From an uncultured Ignavibacteriales bacterium (lineage in GTDB: Bacteria; Bacteroidota; Ignavibacteria; Ignavibacteriales; Ignavibacteriaceae), in the NCBI GenBank assembly GCA_937858935.1, contig CALLZX010000131.1, positions 1 through 41,112 on the forward strand: a stretch of 41,112 bases of DNA, given 5' to 3'. The notes below the pieces were generated by a model. The model had not been told where the DNA came from. It saw nothing but the letters and a program-made list of their open reading frames with translations, and ran no database searches. Below, in pieces: positions 10,048 to 18,876 of the stretch. The first letter of the stretch is position 1. Each line of letters begins with the position of its first letter. The translations under genes and the position numbers were made by a program.

Positions 10048-10689
10048 TTGGGACAAAAAACACACCCCGTAGGATTTAGAGTTGGAGTCATTAGAGGTTG
10101 GGATTCTAACTGGTATGAAAATAAAAGTTATGCTACCAAATTAAAAGAGGATGACAAGCTTCGTACTTATGTTAGAAGCAGATTAAAGAAGGCGGGTATA
10201 TCCAGAATAGTTATTGATAGGACTTCAAAGAATATTATTTTGACAATTCATACTTCAAGACCTGGAGTTGTAATTGGTAAAAGTGGTAAAGAAATTACTC
10301 AGCTTGAAGAAGAATTAAAGAGAGTTACGAATAAAGATGTAAAAGTCCAGATCTCCGAGATTAAAAGACCTGAATTGGATGCTTACTTAGTTGCTGAAAA
10401 TATTGCAAGCCAGCTTGCAGGAAGAGTTTCATTCAGAAGAGCAATGAAAACTTCTATAACCGCCGCTATGAGAATGGGTGCTGAAGGTATTAGAATTATG
10501 TGTGCTGGAAGACTTGGCGGTGCAGAAATGGCAAGAACTGAACAGTATAAAGAAGGTAGGATTCCACTTCATACTATCAGAGCCGATATAGATTATGCAA
10601 ATGGTAGAGCCGAAACAATTTATGGTTCTATTGGAATTAAAGTTTGGATTTGCCGTGGAGAAATTCTTGGCAAAAGAGTCACTGAATAA
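10048..10689 (+). CDS. rpsC: 30S ribosomal protein S3 (uS3)
   Basis: S3 lies at the mRNA entry channel and takes part in mRNA unwinding. The 213-aa product begins [20 protein letters not shown] and contains a KH domain with [10 protein letters not shown] (the GxxG loop), then [21 protein letters not shown] and [11 protein letters not shown]. The start must be TTG: the next residues GQKTHP are the universal S3 N-terminus, and AAGGAG (10034-10039) lies 8 nt upstream. It is one of four TTG-started ribosomal protein genes here. Confidence 0.97.
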   Translation: MGQKTHPVGFRVGVIRGWDSNWYENKSYATKLKEDDKLRTYVRSRLKKAGISRIVIDRTSKNIILTIHTSRPGVVIGKSGKEITQLEEELKRVTNKDVKVQISEIKRPELDAYLVAENIASQLAGRVSFRRAMKTSITAAMRMGAEGIRIMCAGRLGGAEMARTEQYKEGRIPLHTIRADIDYANGRAETIYGSIGIKVWICRGEILGKRVTE

Positions 10690-10712
10690 AATCGCTTAGG
10701 AGTTTTTTTCTT

Positions 10713-11129
10713 ATGTTAATGCCAAAAAGAGTAAAATACAGAAAATCACAGCGCGGAAGAAGAGCGGGTAAAGCTTATAGAGGTAGTTCCGTTGCTTTTG
10801 GAGATTTTGGATTAAAAGCTATGGAACCAGCGTGGATTACAAGCAGACAGATTGAAGCTTGCCGTGTTGCTCTTACTAGGAAAATGAAAAGAGATGGTAA
10901 GGTTTGGATCAGAATTTTTCCTGATAAACCAGTTTCTAAAAAACCTCTTGAAACAAGAATGGGAAAAGGAAAAGGCGGTCCAGAGTTTTGGGTTGCTGTT
11001 ATAAAACCAGGAAGAGTAATGTTTGAAGTTGCCGGCATTACCAAAGAGTTAGCAAGTGAAGCTTTGAAGTTATGTTCACACAAACTTCCTATTAAAACTA
11101 AAGTTGTAAGCAGACCAGATATTGATTAA
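10713..11129 (+). CDS. rplP: 50S ribosomal protein L16 (uL16)
   Basis: L16 organises the A-site region of the 50S subunit. The 138-aa protein has [19 protein letters not shown] at the N-terminus, [28 protein letters not shown], and [24 protein letters not shown]. The ATG at 10713 was preferred to the one at 10719, because family members start ML-x-PKR and because AGGAG (10698-10702) lies 10 nt before it. The spacer between the two is a poly-T stretch. Confidence 0.97.
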   Translation: MLMPKRVKYRKSQRGRRAGKAYRGSSVAFGDFGLKAMEPAWITSRQIEACRVALTRKMKRDGKVWIRIFPDKPVSKKPLETRMGKGKGGPEFWVAVIKPGRVMFEVAGITKELASEALKLCSHKLPIKTKVVSRPDID

Positions 11130-11146
11130 TAAAAGAATTATAGAAA

Positions 11147-11380
11147 ATGAAATTATACGAAATTAAAGAAATGACAAGTGATGAACTTGTAAAGAGAATT
11201 GACGAAGAAGAAAAAAATTTAGTTGACCTTCGTTTCTCTCATCAGCTTAAACAGTTGAACAATACATCTAAACTTGCACTTGCTAAAAAAGATATAGCTA
11301 GAATGAAAACTATTTTGACTGAGAGACTGAAAGCAGATAAAGTAGCTCAAACAGACAACAAGGAAGGAGCTAAAGCTTAA
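11147..11380 (+). CDS. rpmC: 50S ribosomal protein L29 (uL29)
   Basis: L29 is a small two-helix protein beside L23 at the tunnel exit. The 77-aa product starts [18 protein letters not shown] and has the coiled [36 protein letters not shown] core typical of the family. It carries about 12 extra residues at the C-terminus ([14 protein letters not shown]), slightly longer than the usual 65 aa. rpsQ begins 2 nt after its stop. Confidence 0.95.
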   Translation: MKLYEIKEMTSDELVKRIDEEEKNLVDLRFSHQLKQLNNTSKLALAKKDIARMKTILTERLKADKVAQTDNKEGAKA

Positions 11381-11382
11381 AG

Positions 11383-11640
11383 ATGGAACAACGTACTTTA
11401 AGAAAAACAAGAATAGGTGTAGTAGTTAGCAGTAAAATGGATAAAACAATTACTGTTGCAATTGAAAGAAAAGTTCCTCATCCTATATATAAAAAGTATT
11501 TTAAGAAGACTACTAAGTTGATGGCTCACGATGAAAAGCAGGAATGTGGTTTAGGTGATAAAGTTAAAATTATGGAAACTCGCCCGCTCAGCAAGAATAA
11601 GAGATGGCGCCTTGTAGAAATTGTTGAAAAAGCCAAGTAA
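11383..11640 (+). CDS. rpsQ: 30S ribosomal protein S17 (uS17)
   Basis: S17 is an OB-fold primary binder of 16S rRNA. The 85-aa product has the conserved [23 protein letters not shown] start, [19 protein letters not shown] and [28 protein letters not shown] end. The ATG directly follows rpmC, and rplN follows after 14 nt. No anomaly. Confidence 0.97.
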   Translation: MEQRTLRKTRIGVVVSSKMDKTITVAIERKVPHPIYKKYFKKTTKLMAHDEKQECGLGDKVKIMETRPLSKNKRWRLVEIVEKAK

Positions 11641-11654
11641 GGAGATTTTATAAG

Positions 11655-12023
11655 ATGATTCAAGAAGAAACTAATTTAATTGTTGCGGATAATTCTGGCG
11701 CAAAGCGAGTACGATGTATCCGTGTACTTGGCGGTAGTGATAGAAAATATGCTACTGTTGGTGATACAATAGTTGTCTCTGTAAAAACTGCAATACCGAA
11801 TGGAACAGTTAAAAAAGGCGAAGTATCACGTGCGGTAATTGTTAGAACTAAAAAAGAAGTTAGAAGAAAAGATGGATCTTATATTAGGTTTGATGAAAAT
11901 GCTGCTGTGTTAATAAATAATCAGAATGAACCCAAGGGAACCCGTATTTTTGGACCTGTTGCAAGAGAATTAAGAGAGAGACAGTTTATGAAAATAGTTT
12001 CTTTAGCACCAGAAGTTATATAA
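11655..12023 (+). CDS. rplN: 50S ribosomal protein L14 (uL14)
   Basis: L14 lies at the subunit interface and forms inter-subunit bridges. The 122-aa protein has the universal [22 protein letters not shown] start, [15 protein letters not shown], and the C-terminal [34 protein letters not shown] sits about 10 nt before the ATG. It opens the spc section; no separate promoter can be seen in the 14-nt gap after rpsQ, so it is transcribed with the S10 genes. Confidence 0.98.
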   Translation: MIQEETNLIVADNSGAKRVRCIRVLGGSDRKYATVGDTIVVSVKTAIPNGTVKKGEVSRAVIVRTKKEVRRKDGSYIRFDENAAVLINNQNEPKGTRIFGPVARELRERQFMKIVSLAPEVI

Positions 12024-12036
12024 GGATTTTGGATAA

Positions 12037-12363
12037 ATGAAAATAAGAAAAAATGATAGTGTAATGGTTATTGCCGGAAATGATAAGGGCAGAACCGGAA
12101 AAGTATTAAAAGTATTTCCTAAAACTTCACGAATAATAATTGAAGGTATTAATCTTAGGAAAAGGCATACAAAGCCTACTCAAAGAGCACCACAAGGTGG
12201 AATTCAGGAAAAAGAAGCTCCAATTCATTCATCTAATGTTATGATTCTTGATCCAAAATCTAATGAACCTACTAGAATTGGTGCTAGAGTGATTTTAGAT
12301 GAAAAATCAGGTAAAAAGAAAATTGCCAGAGTTAGTAAAGTATCTGGTGAAATGATTCCTTAA
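12037..12363 (+). CDS. rplX: 50S ribosomal protein L24 (uL24)
   Basis: L24 is an assembly initiator of the 50S subunit. The 108-aa product has an N-terminal KOW motif ([23 protein letters not shown], about residues 6-28) and the [25 protein letters not shown] stretch typical of the family. It is normal in length and place, with AAGGA 11 nt before the ATG. Confidence 0.97.
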   Translation: MKIRKNDSVMVIAGNDKGRTGKVLKVFPKTSRIIIEGINLRKRHTKPTQRAPQGGIQEKEAPIHSSNVMILDPKSNEPTRIGARVILDEKSGKKKIARVSKVSGEMIP

Positions 12364-12393
12364 GTAAATTTAATTTATTAGAGTTGTATAGAA

Positions 12394-13041
12394 ATGGCTG
12401 AAAAGAAAACCAAAAAATCAGATAAAGAACCGCAGAAAAAAGGAGCAACTAAAGATGCACCTGCTGCGAATGAAAAAGAAATTAGGATTACACCTAGACT
12501 TGGTGAGTTCTATAAAAAGGATATTGTTCCAGCTTTAACTAAAACTTTTAATTATAAAAGTATTATGCAGGTTCCTAAGCTTGATAAAATAGTTATTAAT
12601 ATGGGCGTTGGTGCTGCTGTTGCTGATCAAAAAATTATGGAAGAAGCTGTAAAAGTACTTGAAACAATTGCTGGTCAAAAGGTGAGCGTCAGGAAGTCTA
12701 AAAAAGATATTTCAAATTTTAAGTTGCGCGTAAATACAAATATTGGTGCAATGGTAACTTTGAGAAAAGAAAGAATGTACGAGTTTCTTGATAGACTTAT
12801 AAACGTTGCTTTACCTCGTGTAAGAGATTTTAAGGGATTATCTGATAAATCATTTGACGGTAGAGGAAATTATACGCTTGGTGTTAAAGAGCAAATTATT
12901 TTTCCGGAAATAAATGCAGATAAAATTACACGTGTTATGGGTATGGATATTACTCTTGTTACATCTGCAAATACTGATAATGAAGCTTTTGAGTTATTAA
13001 AAGCATTTGGAATTCCATTTAGAAAAAAAGAAGATAAATAA
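12394..13041 (+). CDS. rplE: 50S ribosomal protein L5 (uL5) with an N-terminal extension
   Basis: L5 binds 5S rRNA and forms part of the central protuberance. The family core starts near residue 34 ([15 protein letters not shown]) and runs through [45 protein letters not shown] and a [11 protein letters not shown] segment. In front of it lies an extra, low-complexity, Lys/Ala-rich stretch of about 33 residues, so the product is 215 aa instead of about 180. No ATG, GTG or TTG with a ribosome-binding site was noticed at the core boundary, so the ATG at 12394 is retained. The extension may be a disordered rRNA-binding tail. Confidence 0.95.
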   Translation: MAEKKTKKSDKEPQKKGATKDAPAANEKEIRITPRLGEFYKKDIVPALTKTFNYKSIMQVPKLDKIVINMGVGAAVADQKIMEEAVKVLETIAGQKVSVRKSKKDISNFKLRVNTNIGAMVTLRKERMYEFLDRLINVALPRVRDFKGLSDKSFDGRGNYTLGVKEQIIFPEINADKITRVMGMDITLVTSANTDNEAFELLKAFGIPFRKKEDK

Positions 13042-13059
13042 GGATTTAAAGGAGATTTA

Positions 13060-13329
13060 ATGGCAAGACTTAGCATAATTGCCCGTGATGCAAAAAGAAG
13101 AAAACTTAATGAAAAGTTTAAAAAGCTTAGAGAAGAACTTAAAGAAAAAGGTGATTACGATGCATTGCAAAAGCTGCCACGCAACTCATCTCCTGTTAGG
13201 TTAAAAAATCGTTGCATGTTTACTGGTAGAGGAAGATCATACTATCGTAAATTTGGCGTATCTAGATTAGTTCTCAGAGAGATGGCTCTCAGAGGTGAGA
13301 TTCCAGGATTAAAAAAATCAAGTTGGTAG
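13060..13329 (+). CDS. rpsN: 30S ribosomal protein S14, zinc-free long form (uS14)
   Basis: S14 belongs to the 30S head. At 89 aa, with a central segment ([24 protein letters not shown]) and only one Cys, this is the long C-minus form, not the short zinc-ribbon form. The C-terminal [30 protein letters not shown] is fully conserved. AAAGGAG (13048-13054) lies 5 nt before the ATG. The zinc-free S14 contrasts with S4 and L36 in the same window, which keep their zinc cysteines. Confidence 0.97.
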   Translation: MARLSIIARDAKRRKLNEKFKKLREELKEKGDYDALQKLPRNSSPVRLKNRCMFTGRGRSYYRKFGVSRLVLREMALRGEIPGLKKSSW

Positions 13330-13341
13330 GAGTTAATAATT

Positions 13342-13737
13342 ATGCCCGTTACTGATCCGATTTCAGATTTTTTGCTACGAATTAGAAATGCTTCGAAAGC
13401 AAAGAAATTAAGAGTAGAGATTCCTGCTTCAAAAATGAAGCAAGGGTTAGCTGAAATTCTAAAGAAAGAAAGTTTCATTCACGATTATTCTATTGTTGAA
13501 GATAGCAAACAAAATGTTATTAAGATTCAATTAAAATATCGAGACGGTTCCAGTGCTATAACCGGAATGAAAAGAATTAGCAAACCTGGATTACGTATTT
13601 ATAAAGATGCAACAGAACTGCCTAGAGTTCTTAATGGTTTAGGAACTGCTATAATTTCAACTTCTAAAGGGCTAATGACTGATAAAGAAGCAAGAAGTCA
13701 ATCAGCTGGTGGTGAAGTAATTTGTTATATCTGGTAA
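13342..13737 (+). CDS. rpsH: 30S ribosomal protein S8 (uS8)
   Basis: S8 is a primary 16S rRNA binder and the spc-operon autoregulator in E. coli. The 131-aa product has the family start [32 protein letters not shown], the [25 protein letters not shown] segment and the end [32 protein letters not shown] lies about 9 nt before the ATG. No E. coli-like S8 target could be recognised by eye in the L5-S14 spacer. Confidence 0.97.
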   Translation: MPVTDPISDFLLRIRNASKAKKLRVEIPASKMKQGLAEILKKESFIHDYSIVEDSKQNVIKIQLKYRDGSSAITGMKRISKPGLRIYKDATELPRVLNGLGTAIISTSKGLMTDKEARSQSAGGEVICYIW

Positions 13738-13758
13738 TTATTTTGATGGAGAATTAAA

Positions 13759-14298
13759 GTGTCGAGAATTGGAAAAAAAATAATTGAGATCCCAAAAGGC
13801 GTTACTGCTACGTTTGATGGTGGAATTGTTAAAGTTAAAGGCCCTAAAGGTGAACTTCAGAGAGCACTTCATCCAAACATGAAAATTGAAATGCAAGATG
13901 CTCAGATTGAAGTTAAACGACCTGATGACCTAAAACATAATAGAGCATTACACGGATTAACAAGAGCTTTGATTCAGAATATGATTCTTGGCGTTAATGA
14001 AGAGTATAAAAAAGATTTAGATATAGTTGGTGTTGGTTATAAAGTTGAATTAAAAGGAACTAACCTTTTAATGAATATGGGATACTCACATCCTATTTAT
14101 TTTATTCCACCGGCAGAAATTAAAATTGAAGCTACCACTCCTACACATATTGTGGTATCAGGAATTGATAAACAATTGGTTGGACAGGTTGCTGCTAAAA
14201 TAAGATCGATAAGAAAACCAGAACCTTACAAAGGTAAAGGTATCAAATACTCTAACGAGCAGATTGTAAGAAAAGCCGGCAAGACAGCAGGTAAATAA
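13759..14298 (+). CDS. rplF: 50S ribosomal protein L6 (uL6)
   Basis: L6 lies near the factor-binding site of the 50S subunit. The 179-aa product has two repeated domains, starting SRIGKKIIEIPKGV, with VKGPKGELQRALHP and RALHGLTRALIQNM in the first and IRSIRKPEPYKGKGIKYSNEQI at the end of the second. The start is GTG (13759), fixed by the N-terminal SRIGKKII and a GGAG 7 nt upstream. Length is normal. Confidence 0.97.
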   Translation: MSRIGKKIIEIPKGVTATFDGGIVKVKGPKGELQRALHPNMKIEMQDAQIEVKRPDDLKHNRALHGLTRALIQNMILGVNEEYKKDLDIVGVGYKVELKGTNLLMNMGYSHPIYFIPPAEIKIEATTPTHIVVSGIDKQLVGQVAAKIRSIRKPEPYKGKGIKYSNEQIVRKAGKTAGK

Positions 14299-14320
14299 TT
14301 CTAATGGAGTTTAGACCAAA

Positions 14321-14686
14321 ATGATTAAGCGAAATACAAATTCAAGATTAAGATCAAAAACAAGAATAAGAAAGAAAATTTCTGGTACAACGGAAGTTCC
14401 AAGACTTACTGTTTATAGAAGCCTTAACCAGATTTATGCACAGATAATTGACGATTCAACAGGTAGCACATTAGTTTCTGCATCTTCTTTATCAAAAGAA
14501 CTTGCTGAGGAAATTAAAAACTCTAAAGGTAAGATTTCCAAAGGAAAACTTGTTGGAAAACTAGTTGCAAAAAAAGCATTAGAGATAAAAATATCAAATG
14601 TAGTATTTGATCGAAATGGTTACAGATATCACGGACGAATTCAGGCTATTGCTGAAGGTGCTCGTGAAGCCGGATTAAAATTTTGA
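14321..14686 (+). CDS. rplR: 50S ribosomal protein L18 (uL18)
   Basis: L18 binds 5S rRNA together with L5. The 121-aa product begins [23 protein letters not shown] and contains [31 protein letters not shown] and the conserved [25 protein letters not shown] end. Its stop is only 2-5 nt before the acceptor stem of a tRNA gene at 14691, so the 3' end of this coding region would be close to an RNase P cut. Confidence 0.97.
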   Translation: MIKRNTNSRLRSKTRIRKKISGTTEVPRLTVYRSLNQIYAQIIDDSTGSTLVSASSLSKELAEEIKNSKGKISKGKLVGKLVAKKALEIKISNVVFDRNGYRYHGRIQAIAEGAREAGLKF

Positions 14687-14690
14687 TAAT

Positions 14691-14764
14691 TGCCGGATCG
14701 TCTAATGGTAGGACTACGCCCTTTGGAGGCGTCTGTAGAGGTTCGAATCCTCTTCCGGCAACCA
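14691..14764 (+). tRNA. tRNA-Gln (anticodon TTG), inside the spc operon
   Basis: A complete cloverleaf can be folded by hand. The acceptor stem is TGCCGGA (14691-14697) with TCCGGCA (14754-14760). The D arm is GTC/GAC around a TAATGGTAG loop. The anticodon stem is ACGCC/GGCGT around the 7-nt loop CTTTGGA, which places TTG at positions 34-36. The T arm is AGAGG/CCTCT around TTCGAAT. The discriminator is A, followed by an encoded CCA (14762-14764). The U1-A72 pair is a feature of glutamine tRNAs, and UUG reads CAA/CAG. It lies between rplR and rpsE on the same strand with no obvious promoter of its own, so it is probably cut from the ribosomal protein transcript. Confidence 0.93.
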
Positions 14765-14809
14765 AAGTGTTAAGAAAATTTATTTAATAAAGATTGTTTG
14801 GAGATTTAT

Positions 14810-15322
14810 TTGAAAGCTGTAAAATCAACTGATACTGAAGGACTTAAAGAAAAAGTTGTTCACATTAACAGAGTTGCTAAAGTTGTTAAAGGTGGACGCA
14901 GATTCAGCTTCAATGCCATAGTTGTTGTTGGTAACGGAAATGGTGTAGTTGGAGTAGGGCTAGGTAAAGCTAATGAAGTTACCGATGCAATTTCTAAAGG
15001 AATTGATGATGCTAAAAAAAATGTAGTTAAGGTATCGATCATTAAAGGAACTGTAGCTCACGAAATTTTAGGTAAATTTGGAGCAGGTAAAGTTTTATTA
15101 AAACCAGCATCACCAGGTACAGGATTAATTGCAGGCGGCGGAGTAAGAGCAGTTTTAGAAGCTGCCGGCATAACCGATATTCTTACAAAATCGCTTGGAT
15201 CAAGTAATCCACACAATCAGGTTAAAGCAACACTTGATGGTCTGTTAAAGCAGATTGATGCACGAAAAATGGCTTCAAAGAGAGGCATTACTATAAAAGA
15301 TTTGTTTATTAGTTCGAACTGA
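14810..15322 (+). CDS. rpsE: 30S ribosomal protein S5 (uS5)
   Basis: S5 acts in translational fidelity and mRNA entry. The product shows [75 protein letters not shown] and [16 protein letters not shown]. The start is a TTG. The one at 14810 ([10 protein letters not shown], 170 aa) has GGAG (14800-14803) 6 nt upstream, while the in-frame TTG at 14798 would overlap that GGAG, so 14810 is preferred. The upstream neighbour is the tRNA-Gln gene, with 45 nt between the tRNA end and this start, so the S5 message may begin at a tRNA 3'-processing site. Confidence 0.95.
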   Translation: MKAVKSTDTEGLKEKVVHINRVAKVVKGGRRFSFNAIVVVGNGNGVVGVGLGKANEVTDAISKGIDDAKKNVVKVSIIKGTVAHEILGKFGAGKVLLKPASPGTGLIAGGGVRAVLEAAGITDILTKSLGSSNPHNQVKATLDGLLKQIDARKMASKRGITIKDLFISSN

Positions 15323-15333
15323 GGATAGGAAAA

Positions 15334-15519
15334 ATGACAAAAATTAAAATTACTCAAACTAGAAGTATTATCGACAGGCCTAAAAATCAAAAAGCTACAA
15401 TTGAAGCTTTAGGTTTAGGCAGACCAAATTGGGTAAAAATTCATAATGATACTCCTCAGATAAGAGGGATGGTACAAAAAGTAATTCACTTGGTTAAAGT
15501 AGAAGAATTAAAAGATTAG
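15334..15519 (+). CDS. rpmD: 50S ribosomal protein L30 (uL30)
   Basis: L30 is a small 50S protein. The 61-aa product (MTKIKITQTRSIIDRPKNQK, then ALGLGRPNWVKIHNDTPQIRGMVQKVIHLVKVEE) matches the family over its whole length. It lies 11 nt after rpsE and 12 nt before rplO, the usual order. Confidence 0.96.
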   Translation: MTKIKITQTRSIIDRPKNQKATIEALGLGRPNWVKIHNDTPQIRGMVQKVIHLVKVEELKD

Positions 15520-15531
15520 TAAGGTTTTATA

Positions 15532-15990
15532 ATGGATATATTAAGCAATCTTAAATACGCAGCAGGTTCGAGAAAAAATCGTAAAAGAGTTGGACGTGGT
15601 GAAGGCTCAGGACACGGAAACCAATCTACCAGAGGTATGAATGGTCAAATGTCAAGATCTGGTGCTAAACATAAAGCATGGTTTGAAGGCGGTCAGATGC
15701 CTCTTCAAAGACGCGTTCCAAAATTTGGATTTACAAATATTTTTAAAATAGAGTATCAAGTTGTTAATCTAAATTCTCTACAAAAATTGGTTGATGCAAA
15801 AGTTATTAAAGATCAGACATTGAATGCTGAAGAATTGAAAAAAATTGGATTAGTTTCAAGTTCAAAAAAACCAATTAAGGTTCTTGGTAAAGGCGAAGTT
15901 AAGTCCAAATTAAACTTAGCAGTTAATGATTTCAGTAAATCAGCTCAGCAAAAAATTGAAGCAGCTGGTGGCACTATCACTAAGATATAG
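15532..15990 (+). CDS. rplO: 50S ribosomal protein L15 (uL15)
   Basis: L15 is a late-assembly 50S protein. The 152-aa product has the Gly/Arg-rich N-terminus RKNRKRVGRGEGSGHGNQSTRGMNGQ, then FEGGQMPLQRRVPKFGF, and a C-terminal globular part with VLGKGEVKSKLNLAVNDFSKSAQQKIEAAGG. It lies 11 nt before secY, as usual. Confidence 0.96.
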   Translation: MDILSNLKYAAGSRKNRKRVGRGEGSGHGNQSTRGMNGQMSRSGAKHKAWFEGGQMPLQRRVPKFGFTNIFKIEYQVVNLNSLQKLVDAKVIKDQTLNAEELKKIGLVSSSKKPIKVLGKGEVKSKLNLAVNDFSKSAQQKIEAAGGTITKI

Positions 15991-16001
15991 TACAAAAACA
16001 G

Positions 16002-17336
16002 ATGTCAAGATTTACAGATACATTCAGAAATATTTTTAAGATTCACGAACTAAGACAGCGTATTTTATATACTTTGGCTCTTTTGTTCATAGTTCGTTTA
16101 GGATCACATTTAACAATCCCGGGTGTTGATGCAGTTTTACTTTCAGAAAGTATGAAGAATTCTTCATCAGATAATCTTTTTGGATTATATGATCTTTTTG
16201 TTGGTGGAGCGTTTTCAAATGCTGCAATATTTGCATTAGGAATTATGCCATACATCTCAGCATCAATTATTCTCCAATTGATGGGTGCAGTTGTTCCTTA
16301 CTTCCAGAAATTACAACAAGAAGGTGAAGAAGGAAGAAAAAAGATTACTCAGTTAACCAGATATGGAACTGTGCTTATTTCTGCTATGCAGGCTTGGGGT
16401 GTTACTGTAAAATTATTAAATACTCAATTTCAAGGATTGTCAATTGTTCCTCAGCCGGTTCAAGGGATTGGTTGGGTTATCTCAACTATCATAATTCTTA
16501 CTGCCGGAACAATGTTTATGATGTGGATGGGTGAGCAGATTACAGATAAAGGAATAGGTAATGGTATTTCACTTATTATATTTATTGGAATTGTAGCTCG
16601 TTTTCCGCATGCAATTTTTGATGAAATTAGATTAATATCAGCAGGCCAAAGATCAATTATTATTGAAATAATTATAATTGCTTTTATGTTCTTTATCATC
16701 GCAGGAGTTGTTTTAGTAACGCAAGGTACAAGAAAAATTCCTGTCCAGTATGCTAAAAGAGTTGTTGGAAGAAAAGTTTATGGTGGTGTAACTCAGTATA
16801 TTCCTTTGAGAGTTAATACTGCTGGAGTTATGCCAATTATATTTGCACAATCAATAATGTTTATTCCTACAACGGTATTATCGTTTTTCCCTGATAATGA
16901 ATTTTTACAAATGGTTGCCGGTTGGTTCCAATATCAGTCACCAATTTACTCAACTATATATGCTTTGATGATTATCTTCTTTACTTATTTTTATACTGCA
17001 ATTGCTTTTAATCCAAAAGATGTTGCAGATAATATGAAAAAGCAGGGTGGATTTATTCCTGGAATTAGACCTGGAAAACAAACATCAGAATTTATTGATA
17101 ATATTTTAACTAAAATTACATTACCAGGTTCAATATTTTTAGCGATTGTTGCAATACTACCAGCATTTGTTGGAGCTTGGGGTGTCTCAGGAAACTTCGC
17201 CCAGTTTTTTGGCGGTACTAGTTTATTGATTATTGTTGGCGTCGCTCTGGATACTTTACAACAGATAGAATCGCACTTATTAATGAGACATTATGATGGC
17301 TTTATGAAATCTGGTAAGATAAAAGGTCGCAGATAA
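16002..17336 (+). CDS. secY: Protein translocase channel subunit SecY
   Basis: SecY is the pore of the Sec translocon in the inner membrane. The 444-aa protein has about ten hydrophobic segments, including LYTLALLFIVRLGSHLTIPG (TM1, with the plug region after it), IMPYISASIILQL, MMWMGEQITDKGIGNGISLIIF, GVMPIIFAQSIMFIP, and the C-terminal FIPGIRPGKQTSEFIDNILTKITLPGS segment, all conserved. Cytosolic loop positives (QGTRKIPVQYAKRVVGRK) fit SecA and ribosome contacts. It is co-transcribed with rplO and followed by map after 6 nt; the adk gene often found between secY and map is absent. Confidence 0.97.
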   Translation: MSRFTDTFRNIFKIHELRQRILYTLALLFIVRLGSHLTIPGVDAVLLSESMKNSSSDNLFGLYDLFVGGAFSNAAIFALGIMPYISASIILQLMGAVVPYFQKLQQEGEEGRKKITQLTRYGTVLISAMQAWGVTVKLLNTQFQGLSIVPQPVQGIGWVISTIIILTAGTMFMMWMGEQITDKGIGNGISLIIFIGIVARFPHAIFDEIRLISAGQRSIIIEIIIIAFMFFIIAGVVLVTQGTRKIPVQYAKRVVGRKVYGGVTQYIPLRVNTAGVMPIIFAQSIMFIPTTVLSFFPDNEFLQMVAGWFQYQSPIYSTIYALMIIFFTYFYTAIAFNPKDVADNMKKQGGFIPGIRPGKQTSEFIDNILTKITLPGSIFLAIVAILPAFVGAWGVSGNFAQFFGGTSLLIIVGVALDTLQQIESHLLMRHYDGFMKSGKIKGRR

Positions 17337-17342
17337 GATTTT

Positions 17343-18104
17343 GTGATTTTAATAAAATCAAAAAAAGAGATTGATTACATAAGAGAAAGCTGTAGAATTG
17401 TTGCAGAAACACTTCAGCTTCTCAAAGCAAATGTTAAACCGGGGATAACAACTTTAGAGTTAGATAAGATTGCTGAAGATTATATCAGAAGCAATAATGC
17501 ACTGCCAGCATTCAAAGGTTATTCACAAGGCGGCGCACCTGGTTTTCCTGGTTCAATTTGTTCTTCTGTTGATGATGAGGTTGTTCACGGTATCCCGTGT
17601 TCAAGAACGCTAAAAGTTGGTGAAATTGTCTCTCTGGATATTGGTGTTCTTAAAAATGGGTTTTTCGGAGATGCAGCGTTAACAGTTGCAGTTGGAAATA
17701 TCTCAGATGATAAAACAAGGTTAATGGAAGTTACTGAACGTTCTTTACAACTTGGAATTGAGCAAGCTATTGCTGGAAACAAAGTTCACGATATCTCAAA
17801 TGCTGTACAGGTTTATGTTGAAGCAAATGGATTTTCTATAGTAAGAGATCTTTGTGGTCATGGTGTAGGAAAGTTTTTGCACGAAGATCCTTCAATCCCA
17901 AACTTTGGAAGAAAAGGAACCGGACCAAAACTGAAAAATGGAATGACCCTTGCAATTGAACCGATGGTAAATGCTGGAAAGTATGATGTAATTACATCTG
18001 AGGATGGATGGACAATAATAACTGCTGATGGTTCGACTTCAGCACATTTTGAACATACAATTTTGATAAATAATAATTTGCCGGAAATATTAACAATTTG
18101 TTAA
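17343..18104 (+). CDS. map: Methionine aminopeptidase, type I
   Basis: This enzyme removes the initiator Met from nascent proteins in the cytosol. All expected catalytic residues are present in the 253-aa product: H82 (VHGIP), the metal ligands D99 (SLDIGV), D110 (GDAALTV), H173 (CGHGVGKFLHE), E206 (AIEPM) and E237 (FEHTI), plus H180. There is no N-terminal zinc-finger extension, so it is the simple type Ia form. The start is GTG at 17343, six nt after secY, giving the usual MILIKSKKEIDYIRES N-terminus. infA follows with no gap. Confidence 0.97.
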   Translation: MILIKSKKEIDYIRESCRIVAETLQLLKANVKPGITTLELDKIAEDYIRSNNALPAFKGYSQGGAPGFPGSICSSVDDEVVHGIPCSRTLKVGEIVSLDIGVLKNGFFGDAALTVAVGNISDDKTRLMEVTERSLQLGIEQAIAGNKVHDISNAVQVYVEANGFSIVRDLCGHGVGKFLHEDPSIPNFGRKGTGPKLKNGMTLAIEPMVNAGKYDVITSEDGWTIITADGSTSAHFEHTILINNNLPEILTIC

Positions 18105-18323
18105 ATGGCTAAACAAGGTCCGATTAAAATAGATGGTATCATCACAGAAACATTACCTAATGCAACATTTAGGGTAAAGTTAGATAACGGACATGAAATT
18201 CATGCTCATATATCCGGAAAAATGAGAATGCACTTTATAAAAATATTAGTAGGAGATAAAGTCTCAATCGAACTTTCTCCTTATGATCTGACTAAAGGCA
18301 GAATTACTTACAGGTATAAATAG
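18105..18323 (+). CDS. infA: Translation initiation factor IF-1
   Basis: IF-1 binds the 30S A site during initiation. The 72-aa OB-fold protein has [42 protein letters not shown] and ends [12 protein letters not shown], the full canonical pattern. Its ATG follows the map stop directly (TTAAATGG), so it is translationally coupled to map. Its location between map and rpmJ is the classical one. Confidence 0.97.
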   Translation: MAKQGPIKIDGIITETLPNATFRVKLDNGHEIHAHISGKMRMHFIKILVGDKVSIELSPYDLTKGRITYRYK

Positions 18324-18334
18324 GAATAATTAAA

Positions 18335-18448
18335 ATGAAAGTTAGAGCATCTGTTAAGAAGATTTGCGATAAATGTAAAGTTATTAAACGCAAGGGTGTT
18401 GTAAGAGTTATCTGCAAAAACCCAAAACACAAACAACGTCAAGGTTAA
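18335..18448 (+). CDS. rpmJ: 50S ribosomal protein L36 (bL36), zinc form
   Basis: This 37-aa protein reads [20 protein letters not shown], followed by [17 protein letters not shown]. The zinc ligands C11, C14, C27 and H32 are all present (C-plus type). It lies 11 nt after infA and 18 nt before rpsM, the standard place. Confidence 0.97.
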   Translation: MKVRASVKKICDKCKVIKRKGVVRVICKNPKHKQRQG

Positions 18449-18466
18449 AAACAAAGGAGTATATCA

Positions 18467-18850
18467 TTGGCTCGTATAGCTGGAGTTGATTTACCAAAAA
18501 ATAAAAAAGTGTTGTACGGCTTACAATACATCTATGGCATAGGTGAGCATACAGCAGCAATAATTTTAGAAAAAGCTAAAGTTAGTCCCATTAAAAAAGT
18601 TTCCGATCTTACAGAAGAAGAGGTTGCTGAAATTAGATCGGTGATAACTGCTGAATACAGAGTTGAAGGAGCCTTGCGTTCAGAAGTACAGCAGAATATT
18701 AAGAGACTAATGGATATTGGTTCATATCGCGGTGTTAGACACCGTAAGAGTCTTCCTGCAAGAGGACAGAGAACAAGAACAAATTCCAGAACCAGAAAAG
18801 GTAAAAGAAGAACGGTTGCCGGTAAGAAAAAAGCACCATCTAAGAAATAA
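18467..18850 (+). CDS. rpsM: 30S ribosomal protein S13 (uS13)
   Basis: S13 sits at the top of the 30S head and contacts the P-site tRNA and the 50S subunit. The 127-aa product begins [25 protein letters not shown] and contains the [35 protein letters not shown] signature; the C-terminus is Lys-rich. The start is TTG at 18467, fixed by the N-terminal ARIAGVDLP and AAAGGAG (18453-18459) 7 nt upstream. It opens the alpha section. Confidence 0.97.
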   Translation: MARIAGVDLPKNKKVLYGLQYIYGIGEHTAAIILEKAKVSPIKKVSDLTEEEVAEIRSVITAEYRVEGALRSEVQQNIKRLMDIGSYRGVRHRKSLPARGQRTRTNSRTRKGKRRTVAGKKKAPSKK

Positions 18851-18876
18851 TGTTTGACAATACGGAGATTTAAGAA

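Noticed and set aside
14765-14809. Separate promoter for rpsE downstream of the tRNA
   Set aside because: AT-rich, but no -35/-10 or TAnnTTTG pair with proper spacing could be recognised.
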